From Actinomycetales bacterium (GTDB lineage Bacteria; Actinomycetota; Actinomycetes; Mycobacteriales; Mycobacteriaceae): DNA of 7,529 nt. Numbering within the stretch: the stretch's first letter is position 1; each line of letters starts with the position of its first letter. The position numbers and the translations under genes were made by a program. A model generated the notes under the pieces. That model made no database searches. It was given only the letters and a program-made list of their open reading frames with translations, and had not been told where the DNA came from. The stretch covers positions 1 through 7,529 of the forward strand of contig DUOR01000417.1 in assembly GCA_012838715.1 (NCBI GenBank). Direction: 5' to 3'. Positions 1 to 6,151 of this stretch are shown piece after piece.

Positions 1-3000
1 GAAATGTGAAGACGTACAGGTCCGTGAAATCCTCGGCCATCGACAGGCGCACGCCATCGCCGGTGTTGCCGTCGAGCCAGCCGCCATTGGACACGAACGC
101 GACGACACCCTGATCCCCGATGCGGTCGGTCGCCCAGCGGAAGGCACGCAGGTAGGAGTCGTACAGGGAGTTCTTGTTGGTGGCCGTCGACTTCTCGGCA
201 TAGGTTCGCGCGATGCGTTCGTCCAGGGACGGGTACTTCAGGTTCGCGTTCAGGTCGTTAGCGCTCGTCTGCCCTGCTGAGTACGGCGGATTACCGATCA
301 CGACATTGATGGGCGCGGCCTTCTGACGTTCAATCGTGTCGTTGTTCGCCGAGAACACGTTGAGGTCCGGGATGTCCCCGTCCTCGTGGATCTGGAACGT
401 ATCGGCAAGCGCGATATTGGCGAAGGGAACGTAGTCGGGGGCGGGCTCTTCGCGTCGTAAAGCAGCCTCCGTCTGCAAGGCGTTGAAGGTGGTCTCGATG
501 TTCGCCGCCGACACGTAATACGCCAGCAGCATGATTTCCGTGGCGTACAGCTCCTTGGCGTACTTGCGCGGCAGGTCCTCCGGCTCGATGAGCCCTGACT
601 GCAGCAAGCGCACCATGAACGTCGAGGTGCCAGCGAAGGGGTCGAGGATGCAGGTGCCCTCGTCGGTAAGCCCGCGGCCGAAGTGCTTCTTCGACACGTC
701 GTCGGCGGCACGGAGGATGAAGTCCACGATTTCCACGCGCGTGTACACGATGCCCAGCGCCTCGGACTGCTTACGGAAAGCCTTGCGGAAGAAGCGCTCG
801 TACAGCTCCTTAATCACCTGCTGTTTGCCCGAGGCGCTGGTCACTTGGGAGGCACGGTTGCGGACGTCGTCGTAGAACTTCTCCAGCGACTCAGTCTCCG
901 ACTCCAGATTCGCCCCCTGCAGCGCCGCGACCATGCGCTGCATGACCCGCGCGACGGGGTTGTGCTCCACGAAGTCGTAACCCTCGAACAACGCATTGAA
1001 CACCGGCGCAGTGATGAGGTGCTGGGACAGCATGCTGATCGCGTCATCGTCGCTGATGGCGTCATTGAGGTTGCCGCGCAGGCCCTCGACGAAAGCTTCG
1101 AACTCGCGCCGAAGGGAAGCGTCGGCACCCGCAACCAACGCCTTAATGCGCGTGACCTGATTTTCCGCGATGGTGGCCACATCGTCGGCCCAATCCTCCC
1201 AGTACGTCCGGGAACCGACCTTGTCCACCAGCTTCGTGTACATCGCCTCCTGCCACTGCTCCAACGAGAACAGGGCAATCTGCTGCGTCAGCTCACCGTT
1301 GTCCTGATACGGAGCGGGGCTCTTCTCCGCGGCGTCGATCGCCTGCTTCGGGTCGGCGTCGGTGGCGTCGGCTGTGGCTTCGTCGGACGCGGGGGAGTCG
1401 GCGGCAGGATCGGAGGGGTCCGTGCCATCGACGTGGCCGACCTCGATGGGCAGCTCCTGGACGTTGCCCTCGTTCAGTGCGATGGAGTTGACCTGGGCGT
1501 TGAAGCGATCATCGTGCGCGCGCAGGGCGTTGAGAATCTGCCACACCACCTTGAATCGCGTGTTGTCGTTCAACGCCTGCGCCGGCGAGACATTCGGCGG
1601 CACCGCCACCGGCAAGATGATGTATCCGTCGGTCTTGCCCTCCGACTTGCGCATCACACGGCCCACGGACTGCACCACGTCGACCATGGAGTTACGCGGA
1701 TTGAAGAAAATCACCGAATCCAGCGCGGGCACGTCAACGCCCTCGGACAGGCAACGCGCGTTGGTGAGGATGCGCGTGTCCTGATCGTCAATGGGGGACT
1801 CCAGCCACGACAACTTCGTGTTCCGCTCCATCGCGTTCATGCCGCCGTCGACGTGCTTCGCCTCGACGTGCAGGTCAACGTTATGGAGGGAGACGTCATT
1901 GAGCGCGGACTTCTCTTCGAGCAGACGCCGGTAGTTCTCGATCAACCCGGGGAAAGACTCGGCGATCTGCGTCGAGGTCTTGATGTCGCGGGCGAAAGCC
2001 ACCGTCCGGCGCATCGGCTCGGCGCCCTCGTCGAAACCGCCCTTCCTGCCCTGCAGGGAACCCGAGCGCTTCGCCAGACCATTCCACGCGCCAATCATCG
2101 CCGAGGCCAAGGTCAAGTTGATGGGCTCGCCACCGGAACGCGCCATCGCGTCGGCGGCGACCGACTCATCGACTGTCATCACCAGCACCTTGTAGTCGGT
2201 AAGCAGGCCCTTTTCCACCGCCTCGCCGAAGCCCAGCCGGTAGAACTCGGGGCCGTAAATCGCCTCGTCATCCATGGAGGCCAGCTCCGCCGAATGATCG
2301 GCGGCCTTGCCCTTCACGGCGTCGTCGAAAAGCCGCGGCGTCGCCGTCATGTACAAGCGCTTGGCCGCGCGGATGTAGCCGGCATCGTGAATCTTGGTGA
2401 AGTTCGACGCCTCCTCGCCGGCCAGCGTCACACCCGTGGTGCGATGCGCCTCATCGCAAATGACCAGATCGAAATCATCGAGACCCTGCCGCTGCGCATC
2501 ATGCACCGCCGGCAACGACTGATACGTGGAAAACACCACGTGCAGGCCCTTCGCCCGCTTGCCTTCGGCGAAACGTGCGGCAATGTCGGCGCCCTCCGTC
2601 GACACCGGCACCTGCAGGTCGTAGGTGGCGATGTCCTCGGCCTTCTTCGACACCTTCGAATCCGAGCACACCGCCATGCTGCGCAGGTGATCCTGCTCCT
2701 GGGCCTGCGCCGTCCACTCCTTCAACGTCTGCGACAGCAGCGAAATGGACGGCACAAGAAAGAGCACCCGGGCCCGGCCGCCATTGTTTTCGGCGACCTG
2801 CTCCGCCAGACGCAGCGACGTGAACGTCTTGCCGGTGCCGCACGCCATGATGAGCTTGCCGCGATCATGCGTGGCGAAACCCTCGATGGCCTTGTCAATC
2901 GCCTCCTGCTGATGCGGCCGAGGTGAAAAAGTCTCGCGCCGGGAGAGATTGATCTGAATCTCCGAACCCGGGAACGCGACATCCCAGTTGATGGGGGACT

Positions 3001-3448
3001 CGGCGATCTCGGCCATGCCGATGCGGTTCGTCGGAATCAGCTGGTTCGCCAGCGCCTCTTCCGCCGTCGACGACCACAGGTCGGACGTGGAAATGATGGT
3101 GCGCTGCGCGAAATGCTCCCGGCCGTGCTCGGTCTCGAAGGAGCGACCGGAGGCCTCGAAGAAGGAATCGAGGTGTCCCTTGCCAATCCACGTCGACGGC
3201 TTGAAGAACTTGCACTGGATCGCCGCCCACTTGCCGTCCTCGATGCGTCGCGCCACCAGGTCGATGCCGGAGTCGGTCTTGCCGCCGTTGTAGCGCCAAT
3301 CCTCCCAGCGCACGACCTGGTCGAACTGGCTCTTCATCACCGGATCGGTGCGGTAGAAATTCACCATCAACTTCTCGAAGGCGATGCCGTACTTGCCCTT
3401 CGGCTGATTCTCGCGCAGCTGATCCAGGACGTTTTTGAGCGTGGACAT
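1..3448 (-). CDS. Type ISP single-chain restriction-modification enzyme (Mrr nuclease, SF2 ATPase, N6-adenine methyltransferase), 3' end outside window
   Basis: I translated the minus strand from the ATG at 3448. The frame stays open for 1149 codons to the left edge, so this is the N-terminal part. Residues 1-160 form an Mrr-like nuclease with E25, D63 and Q78-C-K80. Residues 170-650 form an SF2 helicase-type ATPase: PHQQEAI at 178-184, Walker A GTGKT at 204-208, DEAH at 332-335, TATPR at 368-372, motif V near 562-581 (CLSEGVDVP) and QSVGRVMRKS at 593-602. An acidic linker (674-713) and a helical coupler (about 720-890) lead to a methyltransferase with motif I DPFAG (936-940) and catalytic NPPY (1053-1056). 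Known Type ISP enzymes such as LlaGI have about 1,570 residues, so roughly 400, mainly the target-recognition domain, lie outside. They methylate one strand of an asymmetric site and cleave after head-to-head translocation. Third codon positions look less GC-rich than in the neighbouring carrier, which suggests horizontal acquisition. The start has a GGAG only 2 nt upstream, a poor ribosome site. Confidence 0.94.
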   Translation of the reverse strand, partial: MSTLKNVLDQLRENQPKGKYGIAFEKLMVNFYRTDPVMKSQFDQVVRWEDWRYNGGKTDSGIDLVARRIEDGKWAAIQCKFFKPSTWIGKGHLDSFFEASGRSFETEHGREHFAQRTIISTSDLWSSTAEEALANQLIPTNRIGMAEIAESPINWDVAFPGSEIQINLSRRETFSPRPHQQEAIDKAIEGFATHDRGKLIMACGTGKTFTSLRLAEQVAENNGGRARVLFLVPSISLLSQTLKEWTAQAQEQDHLRSMAVCSDSKVSKKAEDIATYDLQVPVSTEGADIAARFAEGKRAKGLHVVFSTYQSLPAVHDAQRQGLDDFDLVICDEAHRTTGVTLAGEEASNFTKIHDAGYIRAAKRLYMTATPRLFDDAVKGKAADHSAELASMDDEAIYGPEFYRLGFGEAVEKGLLTDYKVLVMTVDESVAADAMARSGGEPINLTLASAMIGAWNGLAKRSGSLQGRKGGFDEGAEPMRRTVAFARDIKTSTQIAESFPGLIENYRRLLEEKSALNDVSLHNVDLHVEAKHVDGGMNAMERNTKLSWLESPIDDQDTRILTNARCLSEGVDVPALDSVIFFNPRNSMVDVVQSVGRVMRKSEGKTDGYIILPVAVPPNVSPAQALNDNTRFKVVWQILNALRAHDDRFNAQVNSIALNEGNVQELPIEVGHVDGTDPSDPAADSPASDEATADATDADPKQAIDAAEKSPAPYQDNGELTQQIALFSLEQWQEAMYTKLVDKVGSRTYWEDWADDVATIAENQVTRIKALVAGADASLRREFEAFVEGLRGNLNDAISDDDAISMLSQHLITAPVFNALFEGYDFVEHNPVARVMQRMVAALQGANLESETESLEKFYDDVRNRASQVTSASGKQQVIKELYERFFRKAFRKQSEALGIVYTRVEIVDFILRAADDVSKKHFGRGLTDEGTCILDPFAGTSTFMVRLLQSGLIEPEDLPRKYAKELYATEIMLLAYYVSAANIETTFNALQTEAALRREEPAPDYVPFANIALADTFQIHEDGDIPDLNVFSANNDTIERQKAAPINVVIGNPPYSAGQTSANDLNANLKYPSLDERIARTYAEKSTATNKNSLYDSYLRAFRWATDRIGDQGVVAFVSNGGWLDGNTGDGVRLSMAEDFTDLYVFTF

Positions 3449-3524
3449 GACTCCAATCGTGCCAGGGCACACCACGGGGGCGGCCGAGGCCCGGCGGAGC
3501 GGGGGAGGCTCGCGCCGCACTCAC
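3449..3524 (-). other. 76-bp gap between carrier and restriction-modification gene
   Basis: This spacer is very GC-rich. Read on the minus strand, I see no convincing TANNNT -10 box and no hairpin followed by a T-tract. The simplest reading is that the restriction gene is reached by transcription from the upstream carrier gene, or from a promoter inside its 3' end. The only Shine-Dalgarno-like bases are GGAG at 3451-3454, 2 nt before the ATG. Confidence 0.5.
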
Positions 3525-5186
3525 CTACAGCAGCAACATGATCAGCACCTGCGCCGCGACGATTTTGCCCACCATCGCCACCGGGTACACCGTGGTGTAG
3601 CCGCGGGCGGACAAGTCCGTGCCGGAGGCGCCGTTGAGGTACGCGATGACGGCCGGATTGGTGGTCAAACCGGCGGCGACGCCAATGGATTCGTCGAAGG
3701 TGAGCTTTCGCCACCCCATCAGCAGCGCCACGGTGGCCACGGCGCTGGTGACGGTGATGGCCAGGCCCAGGCCGATGTACAGCAGGCTCGTCGGGTCCGA
3801 CAGCGCCGACCGGAACCCCGCGCCGGCGGTGGTGCCCACCCCGGCCATGAACAGCGCCATGCCCAGGGCCTCCAGCGTTTTCGTGGAGTGGTACGGCAGC
3901 TGCCAGCGCACCGGCCCGGTGCGGCCGAGGGCACCGAATACCAGGCCAGTGATGATGGGGCCGCCACCGAAACCCAGCGTCAGGGTGCCGCCGCCGGGCA
4001 TCGGGATGGGTACCGCGCCCAATGCCAAACCCAGCGCCAGGCCGAGCGCCAGCGGCAGCAGATCCGGGCTGGCCAACGACTTCTCCGAATCCCCGAGGAA
4101 CGCCCGTGCCGCCCCCATCCGCTGCCGCGGCGCGACGACTCGCACCCGATCCGACAGCTGCAGCCGATCGTCGGGGGCGGGCACCACGTCGGCGTCGCCG
4201 CGGCGCAGGCGGGCGATGGTGAACCCGTGGTCCTCCAGGGTCCGCAACTCCGCGATGGTGCGGCCCGCCACATCCGGGTTGGACACCGCCACCCGCACGA
4301 ACTGCAGGTCCGACGAGTGGGGGTCCATCGCCACCCGCTCACCGAGCATGCCGACGGCCTTGTCCAGCTCCCCGGCGGTGCCATGCACCATGATGACGCA
4401 GCCCTCGGTGAGCACGTCCTCCGGATCGGCCAGCCGCTGGGGGCCGGTGGCCGCGGCAGCATCCGTCGGCACGCCGGTGTTGGCGGGGCGCTCCGCGACG
4501 CGGGTGGTGATGATGCGCGCTGCGGTGAACTCGGGCACCTCGGCGACGGTCAGTTCGCGCCCCGGGCCGATGCGGATGCCGATGTAATGCAGCTCCTCCG
4601 CAAGCACCCCGGCGGTGCGGGCATCGGCGACGTGATCCACGCGCAGCAAACGCGCGCCGATGGCGGCCACCAGGATGATGCCGATGACGGCGCCCGGATA
4701 CGCCAGCGAATAACCGACCACCGCCGCCGATGCGGCGTCCGGGTCCGCGCCCGCCGGCAGCAAATCGGGCACCGCCGCCAAAATGGCCGCCATGCCCGGC
4801 GTCGACGACATCGCGCCGGCGAACATGCCCGCACCGGCAATCGCATCCGCCCCCGACCACCGCACCAGCACGAACGCCAGGGCCGTCAAGCCCACCAGCA
4901 GTCCCGCCGCAATCACGTTCAGTGCCAGCCCGCGGCTGCGCAGGGTCCGGAAAAACGCCGGCCCCGCCGCCAGGCCAATGCAGTACACGAACAGCGCCAA
5001 CCCGAACTGGTAGAGCAGGGGCGGCAACTGGATGCCCGGGTTCGCCGTGGACAGGCCGATGGCCACGAACAAAATCGCCGCCGACCCCAGGCTCAACCCC
5101 GCGACGCGGATGCGGCCGAGGGCGAACCCCGCGGTGAGAATCACCGCGAGGGCGAGGAGCGTATTGGCGGCGAGAAATTCAAGCAC
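3525..5186 (-). CDS. AspT/YidE/YbjL-family membrane carrier, SucE-like (dicarboxylate/amino acid exchanger family)
   Basis: This 553-residue protein has the family's mirrored plan. A first hydrophobic AspT domain (about 1-182) and a second (about 372-553) flank two cytoplasmic RCK_C/TrkA_C-type segments (about 195-285 and 295-355, the second with NPDVAGRTIAEL and LQLSDRVRVVAP). The paired signature loops are visible: GAMSSTPGMAA at 124-134 and GLTTNPAVIAYLN at 506-518. The length fits the family, usually 530-565. The start is GTG at 5186 (reading MLEFLAANTL), with no upstream ATG in frame and no good Shine-Dalgarno. Sections such as GAGFRSALSDP (455-465) and the C-terminal PVAMVGKIVAAQ closely match my memory of C. 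glutamicum SucE, a succinate exporter. AspT itself exchanges aspartate for alanine, so the substrate is not fixed by family membership. It is divergent from scpB and lies just upstream of the restriction gene. Family call is firm; succinate export is inference. Confidence 0.93.
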   Translation of the reverse strand: MLEFLAANTLLALAVILTAGFALGRIRVAGLSLGSAAILFVAIGLSTANPGIQLPPLLYQFGLALFVYCIGLAAGPAFFRTLRSRGLALNVIAAGLLVGLTALAFVLVRWSGADAIAGAGMFAGAMSSTPGMAAILAAVPDLLPAGADPDAASAAVVGYSLAYPGAVIGIILVAAIGARLLRVDHVADARTAGVLAEELHYIGIRIGPGRELTVAEVPEFTAARIITTRVAERPANTGVPTDAAAATGPQRLADPEDVLTEGCVIMVHGTAGELDKAVGMLGERVAMDPHSSDLQFVRVAVSNPDVAGRTIAELRTLEDHGFTIARLRRGDADVVPAPDDRLQLSDRVRVVAPRQRMGAARAFLGDSEKSLASPDLLPLALGLALGLALGAVPIPMPGGGTLTLGFGGGPIITGLVFGALGRTGPVRWQLPYHSTKTLEALGMALFMAGVGTTAGAGFRSALSDPTSLLYIGLGLAITVTSAVATVALLMGWRKLTFDESIGVAAGLTTNPAVIAYLNGASGTDLSARGYTTVYPVAMVGKIVAAQVLIMLLL

Positions 5187-5193
5187 GCCCCCG

Positions 5194-5199
5194 AGCCTA
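5194..5199 (-). promoter_or_regulatory. Candidate -10 box for the carrier gene (leaderless start)
   Basis: On the minus strand the hexamer is TAGGCT, which fits the actinobacterial TANNNT -10 pattern. Seven bases (5187-5193) separate it from the GTG start at 5186, about where transcription should begin, so the mRNA may start on or next to the start codon. There is no clear Shine-Dalgarno, which agrees with a leaderless transcript. No -35 element is evident. Confidence 0.42.
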
Positions 5200-5228
5200 A
5201 GCCCCCGGCCGCCGAGGGGCCCGCCCGG

Positions 5229-5234
5229 TAAGCT
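5229..5234 (+). promoter_or_regulatory. Candidate -10 box for scpB (leaderless start)
   Basis: TAAGCT fits TANNNT and ends 8 nt before the ATG at 5243, so transcription would begin at or within about 2 nt of the start codon. No Shine-Dalgarno precedes this ATG. The box lies 29 bp from the oppositely oriented TAGGCT box, so each promoter's upstream region overlaps the other's. Confidence 0.42.
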
Positions 5235-5242
5235 GACCGACC

Positions 5243-5797
5243 ATGACGCTTCCCGACATCGACCCGTTGCGCGCCTCCCTCGAAGGCATCCTGCTGGTGG
5301 TCGATACCCCGGTGCCCGCCATCGATCTGGCGCGGGTGCTCGACGTCGACGTCGCCGACGTCCGCGGCGCCCTCGCGGGGTGGCGCGAGGAACTGAACCT
5401 CCGCGGCTCCGGCATCGACCTCCGCGAAGTCGACGGCGGCTGGCGCCTGTACACCCGCGCCGACCACGCCGACGCCGTGGAAGCCTTCCTCCTCGACGGC
5501 TCCCAGTCCAAACTGTCCCGGGCGGCGTTGGAAACCCTGGCCGTGGTCGCCTACCGGCAGCCCGCCACCCGCGCCCAGGTGTCGGCGGTGCGTGGCGTCA
5601 ACGTCGACGGCGTCATGCGCACCCTCCTCGCCCGCGGCCTCATCGCCGAAGCGGGGGAGGAACCGAGCACCGGCGCCCACCTCTACGTCACCACGAACAT
5701 GTTCCTGGAGCTCCTGGGCATCGAATCCCTCGACGCCCTGCCCGACCTCGCACCGCTGCTTCCCGACGTCGACCTCATCGACGAACCCGACTACTAG
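5243..5797 (+). CDS. scpB: Segregation and condensation protein B (ScpB)
   Basis: The 184-residue product is a typical ScpB, the tandem winged-helix subunit that binds the ScpA kleisin in the SMC-ScpA-ScpB condensin, which loads near parS sites and helps separate replicated chromosomes. The first winged helix spans about residues 8-80 and contains GGWRLYTR (65-72). The second begins with the family signature LSRAALETLAVVAYRQPATR (91-110), followed by RGVNVDGVMRTLLARGLI (117-134). The closing LYVTTNMFLELLGIESLDALPDL (147-169) matches the usual end of the second domain, and the acidic tail LIDEPDY resembles corynebacterial ScpB. The length is normal and no key region is missing. ATG at 5243 is the natural start because the first helix follows at once. 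In most actinobacteria scpB follows scpA and precedes rluB. Here a divergent carrier lies upstream and bioD downstream, so its usual partners are not adjacent. Confidence 0.95.
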   Translation: MTLPDIDPLRASLEGILLVVDTPVPAIDLARVLDVDVADVRGALAGWREELNLRGSGIDLREVDGGWRLYTRADHADAVEAFLLDGSQSKLSRAALETLAVVAYRQPATRAQVSAVRGVNVDGVMRTLLARGLIAEAGEEPSTGAHLYVTTNMFLELLGIESLDALPDLAPLLPDVDLIDEPDY

Positions 5798-5869
5798 GCG
5801 GCGGCCCGGGCGGCGGCTTCGTGGGCGGCGGCCCGGACTTCTGGGCGGCCCTACTTCGCGGCGGCCCCG
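5797..5869 (+). repeat. Degenerate GGCGGCGGCCCGG direct repeats after scpB
   Basis: GGCGGCGGCCCGG occurs exactly at 5797-5809 and 5824-5836. Degraded relatives start near 5809 (GGCGGCGGCTTCG), 5844 (GGCGGCCC) and 5860. The first copy begins on the last base of the scpB stop codon. I see no T-tract that would make it an intrinsic terminator. It is probably a slippage-prone GC-rich repeat. Confidence 0.6.
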
Positions 5870-5988
5870 TCCACTAGGTCAACCGACCAGGTGGGCGTTC
5901 AATGTCGTGTGTCCCCGCGCCGGTCAGATTGGTCACGTTCCCCGGCGACGCCCCGAACAACGGGTGCCGTATTGCCTGGTCAACGCCG

Positions 5989-5994
5989 TAAGGT
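5989..5994 (+). promoter_or_regulatory. Candidate -10 box of the bioD promoter
   Basis: TAAGGT fits TANNNT and would start transcription at about 6001-6003, giving a leader of about 150 nt before bioD. The same 7-nt spacing to an ATG (6002) is seen as at the two divergent promoters. A -35 is not clear; GTGCCG at 5964-5969 with a 19-bp spacer is weak. A competing TANNNT, TATCGT, lies at 6060-6065. Confidence 0.4.
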
Positions 5995-6002
5995 GCGGAA
6001 CA

Positions 6003-6016
6003 TGAACCGTGTTTAC
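6003..6016 (+). promoter_or_regulatory. Possible BioQ-like operator overlapping the predicted transcription start
   Basis: The bases TGAACCGTGTTTAC resemble the corynebacterial BioQ site as I remember it (TGAAC-N3-GTTAC). The left half is exact and the right half fits only with one extra T. BioQ is the TetR-type repressor of biotin genes in C. glutamicum. A site over the transcription start of bioD would be the expected place for repression. The same bases overlap the left arm of the 10-bp inverted repeat, so the resemblance could instead reflect RNA structure. Confidence 0.38.
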
Positions 6017-6071
6017 CGAATGTGACGACCCCAACGTGCAACGTCCGGTAAACACCGGATATCGTTGGGGT
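6009..6071 (+). ncRNA. Interlocked inverted repeats in the bioD leader (possible H-type pseudoknot RNA)
   Basis: GTGTTTACCG (6009-6018) is perfectly complementary to CGGTAAACAC (6046-6055). ACCCCAACG (6028-6036) is perfectly complementary to CGTTGGGGT (6063-6071). The arms alternate, so together they have H-type pseudoknot topology with connecting loops of 9, 9 and 7 nt. If the first helix does not form, a nested hairpin is available instead: the outer 9-bp stem plus TCCGG (6044-6048) with CCGGA (6055-6059). No T-run follows, so it is not a terminator. No known riboswitch class matches by eye. DNA operators for a regulator would be the alternative explanation. Confidence 0.5.
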
Positions 6072-6104
6072 AAAGGCGATTCGGAGTGCACACCGGGTCG
6101 ATGG

Positions 6105-6128
6105 CGCAGGCGTCGGAAAGCACCTGCG
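6105..6128 (+). promoter_or_regulatory. Small leader hairpin before the bioD ribosome site
   Basis: CGCAGG (6105-6110) pairs perfectly with CCTGCG (6123-6128) across a 12-nt loop. Its right arm shares two bases with CGGAA (6127-6131), which can pair with TTCCG (6144-6148) and would place the Shine-Dalgarno in a loop. The two hairpins are therefore mutually exclusive. Confidence 0.35.
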
Positions 6129-6133
6129 GAACT

Positions 6134-6141
6134 GGAAAGGA
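6134..6141 (+). promoter_or_regulatory. Shine-Dalgarno of bioD
   Basis: GGAAAGGA ends 10 nt before the ATG at 6152 and decides the start. In-frame alternatives (GTG 6086, ATG 6101) would add 17-22 residues before the Walker A motif, which is unlike BioD proteins, and they have no well-spaced ribosome site. Confidence 0.75.
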
Positions 6142-6151
6142 CCTTCCGTCA

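Larger units (their letters stand above)
5878..6151 (+). promoter_or_regulatory. bioD upstream region: promoter and structured leader, no convincing gene
   Basis: This stretch is visibly less GC-rich than its neighbours, and I see no long coding frame with normal third-position bias. The first 110 bases contain only scattered GGTCA words (5877, 5922, 5931, 5978). From 5989 on there is a candidate promoter, a possible operator, interlocked inverted repeats and the bioD ribosome site, listed separately. Confidence 0.6.

Noticed and set aside
683..2926. Plus-strand open frame of 747 codons
   Set aside because: It is the antisense shadow of the restriction-modification gene. It is Arg/His-rich with no recognisable domain, while the minus frame carries ordered nuclease, helicase and methyltransferase motifs.
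3435..5231. Plus-strand open frame of 598 codons
   Set aside because: Antisense to the AspT-family carrier. The product is dominated by Arg, Gln, His and Gly, as expected from reading GC-rich DNA in the wrong frame.
5141..5680. Minus-strand open frame of 179 codons across scpB
   Set aside because: It overlaps the clear scpB signature and the divergent promoter region and has no family features.
5780..5877. Programmed -1 frameshift extending ScpB by a Gly-rich tail
   Set aside because: No slippery heptamer precedes the stop, and the normal LIDEPDY end already matches the family.
6086..6151. Upstream GTG or ATG start for bioD (22 or 17 extra residues)
   Set aside because: BioD proteins begin a few residues before the P-loop, and only the ATG at 6152 has a well-placed Shine-Dalgarno.
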